Assembly (NCBI GenBank): GCA_902489955.1
Contig: CABUBY010000012.1
Location: 1-23,993 of the forward strand
Length of the DNA stretch: 23,993 nt
Reading direction: 5' to 3'
From: an uncultured Collinsella sp.
Lineage (GTDB): Bacteria > Actinomycetota > Coriobacteriia > Coriobacteriales > Coriobacteriaceae
In this document: in pieces, positions 12,999 to 21,195 of the stretch
Numbering within the stretch: the first letter of the stretch is position 1
Layout of the letters: every line of letters begins with the position of its first letter
Made by a program: the position numbers and the translations under genes
Notes under the pieces: generated by a model
Seen by the model: only the letters and a program-made list of their open reading frames with translations
Database searches by the model: none
Told to the model about the DNA's origin: nothing

Positions 12999-14495
12999 AT
13001 GAATGATGAGACGATGGGCCAAGAGGATGCGGCCCAAGATGCAGAAGCTTGCGCTGAGGCCTTGGAGAGCTTAGACCGGATTTCACTCGATGAGATTGCG
13101 TTTGACGATTCGGGCGTTGATGTGCAGGATGAGCCGGAAGCCGAGGCGCAGCCCGATGGTCAGGATGCAGACGACGTTGAGCCTGCCGAAGATGAGGCAG
13201 GTCACGAAGACACCGAAAGCGAGGCCGGCAATCAGCCCGAATCCGACACGGGCGAGGAAACCGTCTTGCTCGACAGTTTGCCGGCCGAGGATTCGCTGAC
13301 CCGCGAGCTTCCTGGCCTGGGTTCCGCACCAGCCGTGGACGAGACCATCGCCATGGGCGATATTCCCCTGCCGTCCGTTCCCTCGGCACGCGAGGCCGAG
13401 GTTCGTCATCGCAAGATGTCGCCCAAGCGCCGCAATCTGATGGTCGCCGGTATCGTGGCCGCCGCGCTCGTCGCCGGCGGTGCAGGCTATGCTGCCTGGA
13501 ACGGATATCAGCAAGAGCAGGCTGCCGCTGTCGCCGCCAATGCCCACACGATGATGTCGGTGCAGATTGGCGTGCATGCCGCGGGCCTCGACTGTTCCAC
13601 CAGCTCTAAGATTCCCGTACAGGTGAGCGGTCAGGATTCTGATGGCTCATCCGTGAGCGAAACGCTCTATGTTGACGAGCACGGCCGCGGAATCAAACTG
13701 CTGCCCGGCGATTACACGCTCTCCATCGCTGCCTCTCCCATCGCGGCCGACGGCACCATCTATACCGTCCCGACCACCAAGGCGCAGGTCACGATCAAGA
13801 GCGACGGACAGGACCTAAGCAGCCAGGCCGCCTTTAAGCTCAAGGTGCCTTCGGCCGACACGGTGACTGACGACCAGATCGATGCCGCCGCCAAATATGC
13901 CGAGGAGGGAGGCGCGAGCTCCGCCGCCACCGCCAAGGTGCTCCAGCAGGCGGCAACCGCGCGGCGCGACGCCGCCGTCAATGCCGTGAGCGCGCAAAAG
14001 GCACAGGCGGCCCGTGATGCCGACGCCCGCCACAAGGCAACCGACCTCTACCAGCTCGATATCCCCGTCGAGTGGTACGGCAAGGTCGAGACTTGGCAAA
14101 ATGGCAGCACGCTATGCATCTATCTTGCCGGCGACAGCGATACGCCGATTGTGACGCTCGTCACGGTGCGTGAGGGCGAGAGCTTTACGCCCGATGAGGG
14201 CGATACGGTTTTGGGTGCAGCCAATCTAGGCAACGGTTACACCGTCTACGCCAGCGGCCCCGTCTATCCGCACGTGGTGCCCCAGACTATCAACGGGCGC
14301 ACCCAGAATCCCGTGTCAACCTACCCCATGGACACGGCCATTGAGCTTGTCGAGCTGACGACCGGCAACCGCTATACGTATAGCCAGATCAAGAACGACC
14401 TGGTTGGCAAAGACGGCAACGCAGACGCCGCCACCAAACTCGAGACCGACTACCTCGCGCAGATCCTGCTGCCGAGTATCAAAGCCCAGGACTAG
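12999..14495 (+). CDS. Membrane-anchored surface protein with acidic cytoplasmic tail
   Basis: This 498-residue protein has no assigned function. Residues 1-135 are acidic and low-complexity and presumably cytoplasmic, ending in a basic RHRKMSPKRR stop. One helix follows at about 146-167 (LMVAGIVAAALVAGGAGYAAW). The outside part has a beta-rich domain (about 184-285), an Ala-rich helical stretch (about 290-360) and a C-terminal domain starting LDIPVEWYGKVETWQNGSTLCIYL. The motifs SPIAADGTIY and ADTVTDDQIDAAAK resemble SPVNADGSIY and ADKVTKDDLTAIAK of the protein at 1624-2892, so the two share an ectodomain. The ATG at 12999 has GGGGG just upstream; the frame is open for 18 more codons without such a site. 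It stands alone between a terminator and a convergent ATPase gene. Confidence 0.87.
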   Translation: MNDETMGQEDAAQDAEACAEALESLDRISLDEIAFDDSGVDVQDEPEAEAQPDGQDADDVEPAEDEAGHEDTESEAGNQPESDTGEETVLLDSLPAEDSLTRELPGLGSAPAVDETIAMGDIPLPSVPSAREAEVRHRKMSPKRRNLMVAGIVAAALVAGGAGYAAWNGYQQEQAAAVAANAHTMMSVQIGVHAAGLDCSTSSKIPVQVSGQDSDGSSVSETLYVDEHGRGIKLLPGDYTLSIAASPIAADGTIYTVPTTKAQVTIKSDGQDLSSQAAFKLKVPSADTVTDDQIDAAAKYAEEGGASSAATAKVLQQAATARRDAAVNAVSAQKAQAARDADARHKATDLYQLDIPVEWYGKVETWQNGSTLCIYLAGDSDTPIVTLVTVREGESFTPDEGDTVLGAANLGNGYTVYASGPVYPHVVPQTINGRTQNPVSTYPMDTAIELVELTTGNRYTYSQIKNDLVGKDGNADAATKLETDYLAQILLPSIKAQD

Positions 14496-14568
14496 CCTGG
14501 CGCAGCAACGTGCTCCCCAATCGTGATGAAGGAGCCAGGAGGTCCTGACCCCACAGGCCCATAGATGA

Positions 14569-15921
14569 TTAGGCAAGGAGCCACTTCCATGCGGGCATAA
14601 CGTGTACCACACCGTGCTCGCATGGAATATCGGTCTGTTCATCCATGGTAACGATTGCCGACTCGCCAAGATCAAACTGGGCCATCGAGGCATCAAGCGC
14701 GGCAATTTCGCGCTCGCGCGTTTTCTCACTTGCCATATCCGCACTCACCTGAATCAGGCTATAAGCCCGCATGAGAAGCGCGTCCCCAGCCACAAAGTCT
14801 ACCTCATGGCTTTTGCTCTTCTCTTTGATTAGCAGGCGGCAGACCGAGCCGGTCCTCACCGCGGGAGTCCTTCTTCTTAGCGCATTGAACACTGCGGTCT
14901 CGAGCCTCTGGCCCTGGTCCAATGCCGATGCGGGAGAGAATGCTCCAAACATCGCAGGGTCGACAGCGTAGACCTTAGACGCAGACCGCATGTTATTTGC
15001 CAGTGAACGCGTGAACTCCGGCACAGAAAATAACAGGTAGGCGTCCTCATAATACTCAAGTAAATCGCTGAGCGAATTACGACTGACGGGTATCTGTCTG
15101 CTCTTGAACTCGTTGTACACTTTGTTCACTGACAGCTCTCGTCCCGAAGATGCCATACACCGCGTCAAGAACAGCGATGCCAGGCGAGGGTTCTTGACGT
15201 CGTAACGTTCAACGACGTCCATGGCGACCGTTCGCGAAGCATATTCCTGTAGCAGCTGAATCGCGTCTGCAGGCGTCTGCTCAAGTGTCGCGATGAATCC
15301 CCCTTGTTCAAGATACCCGATCAGATGATGTCGAAGCAGCGCTGCATCGCTCGGGGAAAAGGTCGCATCTGGCTCGGGGACGCTCCCCGTCTTATATCGA
15401 ACGTATTCCGAAAAACTCAACGGAAAAAGCTCTCGCACAAGAGAACGACCCCTGAACTCGCTCTTAAGTTCTGAGGACAGCATCTTGGAAGAAGATCCCG
15501 TCACATAGACGGTCGCTTTCTCCGTATCGACTACACGCCGCAGAAACGCACCCCATTCGGGAATTTCCTGGATCTCGTCAAAGAAAATGTAAGCGCCCTC
15601 GGTTCGAGCAACAGGATACAGTGCATAGAACGTGTCGAGCACGTCCGCCAGCAGCGATGGCTCATACGGGCGCAAGCGCTCATCCTCAAAATTGAAGTAA
15701 AGCATCCGGTCAAGCTCGACGCCCCGGCTCTGAAGCCGCCGCATCTCCTGATACAGGCGATACGTCTTTCCACAACGGCGGGCCCCCACAATCACATTTA
15801 CGATGTTGTCGCGCTTTGGCTCCTGTGGGTTTCCTAGATCAAGGTCTCGCTCAAAGACCTGCGGAACCCCCTGCTGTTCAAAGTCCTTTATTTTCTGGGC
15901 GATCAAGTCGTTGAATGCCAT
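14569..15921 (-). CDS. AAA_14/DUF4143 family ATPase
   Basis: This 450-residue protein belongs to the P-loop ATPase family with a C-terminal DUF4143 domain, common in gut bacteria, often in many copies, and of unknown role. Walker A is GARRCGKT (46-53), Walker B is YIFFDEIQEIPEW, and a sensor-like VTGSSSKM follows. The REFRGRSLVRELFPLSFSEY and YLEQGGFIATL-like motifs are family hallmarks. The C-terminal nuclease-like fold carries RLLIKEKSKSHEVDFVAGD, with the E-V-D-F core seen in PD-(D/E)XK-like folds. The ATG at 15921 has GGAG four bases upstream. It is convergent with the surface protein gene; no clear terminator is seen between them (14496-14568). Confidence 0.92.
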   Translation of the reverse strand: MAFNDLIAQKIKDFEQQGVPQVFERDLDLGNPQEPKRDNIVNVIVGARRCGKTYRLYQEMRRLQSRGVELDRMLYFNFEDERLRPYEPSLLADVLDTFYALYPVARTEGAYIFFDEIQEIPEWGAFLRRVVDTEKATVYVTGSSSKMLSSELKSEFRGRSLVRELFPLSFSEYVRYKTGSVPEPDATFSPSDAALLRHHLIGYLEQGGFIATLEQTPADAIQLLQEYASRTVAMDVVERYDVKNPRLASLFLTRCMASSGRELSVNKVYNEFKSRQIPVSRNSLSDLLEYYEDAYLLFSVPEFTRSLANNMRSASKVYAVDPAMFGAFSPASALDQGQRLETAVFNALRRRTPAVRTGSVCRLLIKEKSKSHEVDFVAGDALLMRAYSLIQVSADMASEKTREREIAALDASMAQFDLGESAIVTMDEQTDIPCEHGVVHVMPAWKWLLA

Positions 15922-15929
15922 GATTCTCC

Positions 15930-15989
15930 AATCTTGCTCTCTAGCTAATCAAAATTATAGCGATTCTTGATTAATTAGAGAGCAAGATT
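15930..15989 (-). promoter_or_regulatory. Long palindrome bracketing the promoter of the ATPase gene
   Basis: Arms of 23 bases (15930-15952 and 15967-15989, beginning AATCTTGCTCTCTA) match in inverted orientation at 21 positions. The 14-base centre contains TATAAT on the minus strand (15954-15959). The start point would fall inside the proximal arm, and the ribosome site (GGAG) directly follows it. A dimeric repressor could block the promoter, or the leader could fold if transcription starts further upstream. Confidence 0.6.
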
Positions 15990-16068
15990 ATGTCTGACTT
16001 GATTAACACTTAAGCAAGTTTTTTCACTATTACTGCTCGAAGGATGCCGAGTGGCTGAGAGGACAACC

Positions 16069-16117
16069 AAGCCCGAATGCGACTCCCTGGACAGTCGATT
16101 TGGGACGGGGCTTTTTT
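16069..16117 (+). terminator. Orphan terminator-like hairpin
   Basis: AAGCCC (16069-16074) pairs with GGGCTT (16108-16113), with CGACT/AGTCG (16080-16084 and 16093-16097) nested, then TTTT. The preceding bases GATGCCGAGTGGCTGAGAGG resemble the D-arm of a serine tRNA or part of a thiamine riboswitch, but neither can be completed. The gap 15922-16242 holds no gene, only this, the ATPase palindrome and the repeat at 16152-16218. Confidence 0.4.
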
Positions 16118-16151
16118 GACTACCGTCCCCCTGTAGAAAAATCCCTAACGC

Positions 16152-16218
16152 AGTTGCGGTGAAATAGGGATTGTTTTTGCTGGTCAAACCGCAAAACAGT
16201 CCCTATTTCACCGCAACT
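16152..16218. repeat. Dispersed palindrome family (AGTTGCGGTG type), copy 2
   Basis: 19-base perfect arms (16152-16170 and 16200-16218) plus an inner GTTTTTGC/GCAAAAC pairing make a long hairpin, followed by TTTTT on the plus strand. The outer AGTTGCGGTGAAATAG is shared with copy 1 at 3741-3809; the inner part differs. Confidence 0.78.
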
Positions 16219-16242
16219 TTTTGGTGGCCTTTTTGGTGGCAC

Positions 16243-16437
16243 TCAGCGCCAGGGGTCGGCTTCGAACATTGGCTCGCGCTCGGGGCGGCGATCGCTGTAG
16301 GGATCGTAGCCGTCATCGTCCTCGTTCTCGGCACGGATGTAAGGGTCGCGCGGCTTGGGTGCCGGCTTGGGCGCAGGCTTGGGTGCGGCGGGTGCAGCAT
16401 CGGTCGCCGACGTGTTCGTCTTGTTCTTGTCTATCAT
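16243..16437 (-). CDS. Small proline/lysine and acidic protein, unknown function
   Basis: This 64-residue protein is not recognised. It has a Thr/Asn start, a PAAPKPAPKPAPKP repeat (about 18-31), and then a highly charged aromatic tail (DPYIRAENEDDDGYDPYSDRR, ending FEADPWR). It looks disordered and cytoplasmic. The ATG at 16437 has AAGGAG eight bases upstream; an ATG two codons earlier is too close to it. It is the next gene after clpB on the same strand, past the clpB terminator, so it probably has its own promoter. The good ribosome site and structured composition favour a real gene. Confidence 0.6.
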   Translation of the reverse strand: MIDKNKTNTSATDAAPAAPKPAPKPAPKPRDPYIRAENEDDDGYDPYSDRRPEREPMFEADPWR

Positions 16438-16492
16438 CTGCATATCTCCTTGCCATGCAATCGTGCTCGACATCATCGATTGTCGCACGAAA

Positions 16493-16526
16493 AAGGGCGG
16501 CGGACCCAATTGGATCCGCCGCCCTT
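16493..16526 (-). terminator. Terminator of clpB
   Basis: AAGGGCGGCGGA (16493-16504) pairs perfectly with TCCGCCGCCCTT (16515-16526) around a 10-base loop, followed on the minus strand by TTTTTCG. It lies 46 bases after the clpB stop. Confidence 0.9.
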
Positions 16527-16571
16527 GGCGTTTAGAAACGGCTGGCAGATTTTAAGGCATGTCCCAAAAAT

Positions 16572-19199
16572 CTACTCGGCATCGGGGACCTCGTAGGTGG
16601 CCGCCGGCGTGTTATCGCACACGACGGTAAAGCCGCCGTCCTTATCGACATCGACCGTCACCTGATCGCCCTCGCGCACCGTGCCGTCGATGATGGCGGC
16701 GGCGATGGCGTCCACGACCTCGCGCTGGACCAGACGCTTGAGCGGACGGGCGCCAAAGACCGGGTCCAGGCCGCCCACGGCGAGCATCTGCTTGGCCGCC
16801 GGGGTGATGGCAAGCGTCATGCGCTCCTTGGCCAGACGCGCGCGGACGTCGGCAAGCTGGATGTCGACGATCTTCTCGATCTGCGCCATGCCGAGCGGAT
16901 GGAACACCACGATGTCGTCGATACGGTTGAGGAACTCGGGGCGGAAGGTCTGAGCCATGGCAGCGTCGACCTGATGGCGCATCTCCTCCTCGTCCTTACC
17001 GGACAGATCGGCGATGGCTTTGGAGCCCACGTTGGACGTCATGATGATAATCGTGTTCTTGAAGGACACCTGGCGACCCTGGCCATCGGTCAGACGGCCG
17101 TCGTCGAGCACCTGCAACAGCACGTTAAAGACATCCGGATGGGCCTTCTCCATCTCGTCGAGCAAGATCACGGAGTAGGGACGACGGCGCACGGCCTCGG
17201 TGAGCTGGCCGCCCTCGTCGTAACCCACGTATCCCGGGGGCGCACCGATCAGACGCTGGACGCTGAACTTCTCCATGTACTCGGACATATCGATACGCAC
17301 GAGCGCGCGCTCGTCGTCGAACAGGCACTCGGCAAGCGCCTTGGCGAGCTCGGTCTTGCCCACGCCAGTGGGGCCCAGGAAGAAGAAGCTGCCGATGGGC
17401 TTGTCCGGATCGGAGAGGCCCGCACGGCTGCGACGCACAGCCGCGGCGACGGCGGAGACGGCCTCGTCCTGACCGATGACGCGCTTATGCAGCTCGCCCT
17501 CCAGGCCCTTCAGCTTGTCGAGCTCGCCCTGCATCATCTTGGACACGGGCACGCCGGTCCAGGCACTCACGACCTCGGCGATCTCGTCGGAGGTCACCTG
17601 CTCGTTGAGGCCCTCGCCGTCCTGCTGCTTTTGTGCCTCGAGCGCAGCCTCGGAATCCTGAATCTGCTGCTGCAGGCCCGGAATCACGGAGTAGCGCAGC
17701 TCGGACGCACGGCCCAGGTCGCCGTTGCGCGTTGCACGCTCCTCTTCGCTCTTGGCCTCGTCAAGCTGGCCCTTAAGCTCCTGCACGTGGTCGATGGCGT
17801 TCTTTTGGTTGAGCCAGCCGGCCTTTTGCACGTTGAGCTTTTCCTGGACCTCGGCGATCTCCTGACGTAGGGCCTCCAGACGCTCCTTGGAGGCGTCATC
17901 GGTCTCCTTCATGAGTGCCTGCTCCTCGATCTGCAGCTGGGTGAGCTGACGCGTGGTGGCGTCGATCTCGACCGGCATGCTGTCGAGCTCCATGCGCAGG
18001 CGGCTTGCGGCCTCATCGACCAGGTCGATGGCCTTGTCGGGCAGGAAACGGTCGGCGATGTAGCGATCGGAGAGGTCGGCAGCCGCCACGAGCGCGCTAT
18101 CGGTGATATGCACGCCGTGGAAGATCTCGTACTTCTCCTTGAGGCCACGCAGGATCGAGATGGTGTCCTCGACGGTAGGCTCGCTCACCATAACGGTCTG
18201 GAAACGACGCGCGAGCGCCGCGTCCTTCTCGATGTACTTGCGGTACTCGTCAAGCGTGGTCGCGCCGATCGCGTGCAGGTCGCCACGGGCGAGTGCGGGC
18301 TTCAGGATGTTGCCGGCGTCCATGGAGCCCTCGGTGGCACCCGCGCCCACGATGGTGTGGAGCTCATCGATGAACAGGATGACCTTGCCCTCGGACTTCT
18401 GTACCTCCTTGAGCACGGCCTTCAAGCGGTCCTCGAACTCACCACGGTACTTGGCACCGGCGACCAGCGCGCTCATGTCGAGCTCGATGAGGTCGCGGTC
18501 GCGCAGCGTGCTCGGCACGTCGCCGGCCACGATACGCTGGGCGATGCCCTCGACGATGGCCGTCTTGCCGACGCCCGGCTCACCGATGAGCACGGGGTTG
18601 TTCTTGGTGCGACGGGACAGGACCTGGATGGTACGACGAATCTCGTCGGTACGGCCGATGACCGGGTCGAGCTTGCCGGCGCGGGCAAGGTCGCAGATAT
18701 TGCGGCCGTACTGTTCCAGTGCCTCAAACTGGGTCTTGTCCTCGGCAGACGTCACGCGGTCATCGCCACGCAGCTCCTCGTAGACCTGCTCGATGCGCTC
18801 CTTGGTCACGCCGGCATCGCGCAGCACACGGCCCGCCTCGCCCTTGTCCTCGGCAAGTGCCATCAGCAGATGCTCGGTCACCACAAAGCTGTCGCCCATC
18901 TTGGTGGCCTTCTTCTCGGCCTTTTCGATGACACGGACGAGCTCGTTAGACAGACCCATCTGCTGACCCTCGCCCGAAACCTTGGGCGCGTGGTCGATGG
19001 CATCCTGTGTGGAGCGTGCGAGCTGAGCCGGGTCGGCACCGATGCGCTCTATGATCACGGAGATATTGCGCTCGCCGGCACCGAGCAGGGCGGACAGCAG
19101 GTGAATCGGCTCTACCGCGCCGGCCTGCGCGTCGGCAGCCGTGCTCATGGCGGTCTGCAGCGCCTCGCGCGACGTCATTGCTAGCTTATCGATTCTCAT
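16572..19199 (-). CDS. clpB: ATP-dependent chaperone ClpB (Hsp104 family)
   Basis: This 875-residue cytoplasmic disaggregase is full length and rescues aggregated proteins with DnaK. Repeat N-domain at about 1-145; first AAA module with Walker A GEPGVGKT (206-213), pore loop KYRGEFE (250-256) and Walker [10 protein letters not shown] (274-282); coiled-coil middle domain at about 400-535; second module with Walker A GPTGVGKT (609-616), pore loop GYVGYDEGG (657-665) and Walker [15 protein letters not shown] (677-690). The middle domain marks it as ClpB rather than ClpC or ClpA. The ATG at 19199 has GAGAGGTG upstream. It stands alone, with a leader hairpin and a strong terminator. Confidence 0.98.
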   Translation of the reverse strand: MRIDKLAMTSREALQTAMSTAADAQAGAVEPIHLLSALLGAGERNISVIIERIGADPAQLARSTQDAIDHAPKVSGEGQQMGLSNELVRVIEKAEKKATKMGDSFVVTEHLLMALAEDKGEAGRVLRDAGVTKERIEQVYEELRGDDRVTSAEDKTQFEALEQYGRNICDLARAGKLDPVIGRTDEIRRTIQVLSRRTKNNPVLIGEPGVGKTAIVEGIAQRIVAGDVPSTLRDRDLIELDMSALVAGAKYRGEFEDRLKAVLKEVQKSEGKVILFIDELHTIVGAGATEGSMDAGNILKPALARGDLHAIGATTLDEYRKYIEKDAALARRFQTVMVSEPTVEDTISILRGLKEKYEIFHGVHITDSALVAAADLSDRYIADRFLPDKAIDLVDEAASRLRMELDSMPVEIDATTRQLTQLQIEEQALMKETDDASKERLEALRQEIAEVQEKLNVQKAGWLNQKNAIDHVQELKGQLDEAKSEEERATRNGDLGRASELRYSVIPGLQQQIQDSEAALEAQKQQDGEGLNEQVTSDEIAEVVSAWTGVPVSKMMQGELDKLKGLEGELHKRVIGQDEAVSAVAAAVRRSRAGLSDPDKPIGSFFFLGPTGVGKTELAKALAECLFDDERALVRIDMSEYMEKFSVQRLIGAPPGYVGYDEGGQLTEAVRRRPYSVILLDEMEKAHPDVFNVLLQVLDDGRLTDGQGRQVSFKNTIIIMTSNVGSKAIADLSGKDEEEMRHQVDAAMAQTFRPEFLNRIDDIVVFHPLGMAQIEKIVDIQLADVRARLAKERMTLAITPAAKQMLAVGGLDPVFGARPLKRLVQREVVDAIAAAIIDGTVREGDQVTVDVDKDGGFTVVCDNTPAATYEVPDAE

Positions 19200-19220
19200 G
19201 GAATCACCTCTCTTGGGGCG

Positions 19221-19238
19221 GCCGCCCTACGGGGCGGC
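19221..19238 (-). promoter_or_regulatory. Hairpin in the clpB leader
   Basis: GCCGCCC (19221-19227) and GGGCGGC (19232-19238) form a 7-bp stem on a tetraloop, 22 bases before the ATG. It lies just upstream of the ribosome site. Confidence 0.45.
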
Positions 19239-19278
19239 TTCACGTTGTTCGAGAAGTATTGTTGCCAGCTTTGCGCGA

Positions 19279-19312
19279 TCTTATACACAAATCTAAGTCT
19301 CTATATATAAGA
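19279..19312 (-). promoter_or_regulatory. Possible clpB promoter and flanking dyad
   Basis: TCTTATA (19279-19285) and TATAAGA (19306-19312) are inverted. The minus strand carries TGTGTATAAG, a candidate -10 (19280-19285), about 80 bases from the ATG. I found neither a CIRCE element nor a clear HspR (HAIR) site. Confidence 0.35.
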
Positions 19313-19383
19313 TTTTCTGAGTGATTGAAAGATAGGAAGCAGGTGCGCTCACCCGCTACGGCCTCGTCCCCTTACTATTTCAA

Positions 19384-19444
19384 TCTGTAACATCTAGTCA
19401 GCAAATAGAGCTCTATCTGTTACAAATCGAGACGAACAGAAAAC
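19384..19444. repeat. TCTGTAACA palindromic repeat, copy 1
   Basis: TCTGTAACA (19384-19392), about 25 variable bases, TGTTACA (19418-19424), then ATCGAGAC and GAAAAC. The same order recurs 81 bases further on. It lies in the 367-base gap 19200-19566, which otherwise holds the clpB leader and no gene. Confidence 0.65.
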
Positions 19445-19464
19445 ACCCGGATCAAAAATCTAAA

Positions 19465-19525
19465 TCTGTAACACCAGGCCCACTTTTAGCGGCCAAGATG
19501 TTACAGATCGAGACAGACCGAAAAC
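19465..19525. repeat. TCTGTAACA palindromic repeat, copy 2
   Basis: TCTGTAACA (19465-19473), a variable centre, TGTTACAGA (19499-19507), then ATCGAGAC and GAAAAC. It has the same 61-base length as copy 1, with conserved ends and a different middle, and abuts the palindrome at 19525-19557. Confidence 0.65.
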
Positions 19526-19557
19526 CACCACAAAGAGGGCAGGCACCTTTGTGGTGG
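19525..19557. repeat. REP-like palindrome (CCACCACAAAG type), copy 1
   Basis: CCACCACAAAG (19525-19535) and CTTTGTGGTGG (19547-19557) are perfect 11-bp arms around AGGGCAGGCAC. It lies 9 bases after the stop of the minus-strand gene at 19567 and may terminate it. Related copies occur at 20329 and 21196. Confidence 0.78.
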
Positions 19558-19566
19558 TCGCGGTCT

Positions 19567-20238
19567 CTACTCCTTCGCCGAACCCGTACTTCCCGATTCG
19601 ACGGTCCAGGGCATCTCATCCTCGAACAGCCATGTACGGGCAGACCCACTATCGCGTGCAGTCTGCGGGTCAGGCAAGCAGGTCTGTTTATAGGCATCTT
19701 GGATACACTGACCCATAAAATCGTTGAGCTCGGCCTGGTCGCCCTCCATGACATAGGCTGCATCGCCGGCCATGATGTAAATACCCGGACCCTCATTGCC
19801 CTCGTAACCCGGATCGTACGAGACATCACATAACTTTGCGCCGTTTGCAGTGTCCAGCTCGATGGAAGAGTGACATCCGCCAACCATGTCGTTCGCTTTT
19901 GCCCGATAGGACGCATATCCGTACCAACGCTTAAATGTTTTGCCCTTGAGTAGCTCGGACGCCCTATCGATCAGGCTTGTATCCGTGGTATAGCGCATGG
20001 CCCCAAGCTGAATACTCGGATAATTGCTAATACCCAGCACAGCCGGCTGCTCATCAAAATCAACGGTAATGGTCTCGGGCTTGTCGTCGCCGGTCAGAAG
20101 TTCGACAGATTGAGCCACAGGCTTGACCAACGGCTCCGTCACCGCAGCAGGTAGAAATGCCATACCGACAGCGCCCGCGCCAACCACAGCGATCGCAAGC
20201 GCCAAGACAATCAATCCAATACGGGCAGAACGGCTCAC
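19567..20238 (-). CDS. Exported or membrane-anchored protein, unknown function
   Basis: This protein of about 223 residues is not recognised. It starts with a short basic tail and a hydrophobic helix (IGLIVLALAIAVVGAGAVGMAFL), probably a signal anchor or uncleaved signal. The remainder is soluble, with cysteines at GGCHSS, KLCDVSYD, QCIQD and QTCLPD that could form disulfides outside the cell. The start is uncertain: the frame holds several in-frame GTGs. The one at 20238 is chosen because GGGGTG lies seven bases upstream and it leads directly into the helix; GTG at 20253 with AAGG upstream and GTG at 20277 are alternatives. It is divergent from the gene at 20473, with a REP-like palindrome between. 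Confidence 0.75.
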   Translation of the reverse strand: MSRSARIGLIVLALAIAVVGAGAVGMAFLPAAVTEPLVKPVAQSVELLTGDDKPETITVDFDEQPAVLGISNYPSIQLGAMRYTTDTSLIDRASELLKGKTFKRWYGYASYRAKANDMVGGCHSSIELDTANGAKLCDVSYDPGYEGNEGPGIYIMAGDAAYVMEGDQAELNDFMGQCIQDAYKQTCLPDPQTARDSGSARTWLFEDEMPWTVESGSTGSAKE

Positions 20239-20328
20239 GGCAAAACACCCCACAATGCAAACCTTCGCCACCTGCACTAATGATACCGCCAGCTAACACT
20301 ATTACCAAAAGAAGCCGCGCGCTCCTCA

Positions 20329-20361
20329 CCACCACAAAGGGGACAGGCACCTTTGTGGTGG
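20329..20361. repeat. REP-like palindrome (CCACCACAAAGG type), copy 2
   Basis: Perfect 12-bp arms CCACCACAAAGG (20329-20340) and CCTTTGTGGTGG (20350-20361) surround GGACAGGCA. TTTTCGAC follows, as it does after copy 3. It lies between two divergent genes. Confidence 0.82.
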
Positions 20362-20472
20362 TTTTCGACGCTAACGGTCGACCATCTCGCGCCATGAGAT
20401 TAAACTTGAATTGTTCTCTGAACATATCCATTTCTGCCTATCCTCAACAGATCTTTGTCTCGAGGAGCGCAT

Positions 20473-21141
20473 ATGAAGCCGTCTCATTCCACCGGTCGCA
20501 ACGTCATCGCCATTCTCGCCATACCCATCGTGATGCTCTTCCTTATCGTCATCACGCCCTTTTCTTTTGGTATCGCCTCGCCCTTCGATCTTTGCGGGAT
20601 GATCGACGCCGGCTCGCGTGCCACCTCGCTCTCCTTTGTCTGCCGTGGCGTGTTCTACGAATATGCAATTCCCACCGGAAGTTGGCAGTCCAAGTTACCG
20701 TTGCTCGGCAAGGTCGACGGATGCTCCCCCTATTTCTGCCTTGAACCTCAGGCGCTAAACTATCTGATCGACGACCAGCCACTCGACTCCATCACCCTCG
20801 CCTACGACTACGCACCAAACACCGATGAGCGCCACATGAACCAAGTCCTCGACAAGCTGCTTGGACAGTGCGGGCTCACCGCGGAAGCCGGTCGAACCAT
20901 CTATAGCAACCAGAAATTAAAACGAACAGAACTCCGCCGTGTCGGAAAAATCAAAGGGCGAAACGGGGCTGCCTACTGGCAGGCCTGGGCGACACGCGAC
21001 AAGAGCGAATTCGGGCACAGCACCTATACGGTCACCGTCTACACCAAAGATGGAATCAAGGACGATGTTGACGATTTCGCGTCATCCAAACTCGGCATCC
21101 CCAAAACAACCAAACCCGCCAACCCGGATGAAATTCTGTAG
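20473..21141 (+). CDS. Membrane-anchored protein, unknown function
   Basis: This 222-residue protein is not recognised. A basic start is followed by one hydrophobic segment (VIAILAIPIVMLFLIVITPFSFGIA, about 11-35) and an outside domain with cysteines at DLCGM, FVCRG, DGCSPYFC and QCGLT. The C-terminal half has alternating charged and beta-forming stretches (AYWQAWATRDKSEFGHSTYTVTVYTKDG). The ATG at 20473 has GAGGAG five bases upstream, better than the TTG six codons earlier. It is divergent from 19567-20238 and similar to it in overall plan (one helix, Cys-containing outside part), although I see no convincing sequence match. Confidence 0.78.
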   Translation: MKPSHSTGRNVIAILAIPIVMLFLIVITPFSFGIASPFDLCGMIDAGSRATSLSFVCRGVFYEYAIPTGSWQSKLPLLGKVDGCSPYFCLEPQALNYLIDDQPLDSITLAYDYAPNTDERHMNQVLDKLLGQCGLTAEAGRTIYSNQKLKRTELRRVGKIKGRNGAAYWQAWATRDKSEFGHSTYTVTVYTKDGIKDDVDDFASSKLGIPKTTKPANPDEIL

Positions 21142-21195
21142 AGCCGCTCATTAACATACCGCTCAACGATCACAACAACATCGAGCTCGTTCCCC

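Noticed and set aside
16045..16110. Thiamine riboswitch suggested by GGCTGAGAGG
   Set aside because: The second conserved half (ACCTGAT and the following GGGTAATG-like part) is missing and no thiamine gene follows.
19200..19383. CIRCE or HspR (HAIR) operator upstream of clpB
   Set aside because: Neither the TTAGCACTC/GAGTGCTAA nor the CTTGAGT/ACTCAAG pair is present; only a weak TCTTATA/TATAAGA dyad is seen.
19384..19557. CRISPR array from the tandem repeats
   Set aside because: There are only two 61-base units of one type, the conserved parts are at palindromic ends, and no cas gene is in the window.
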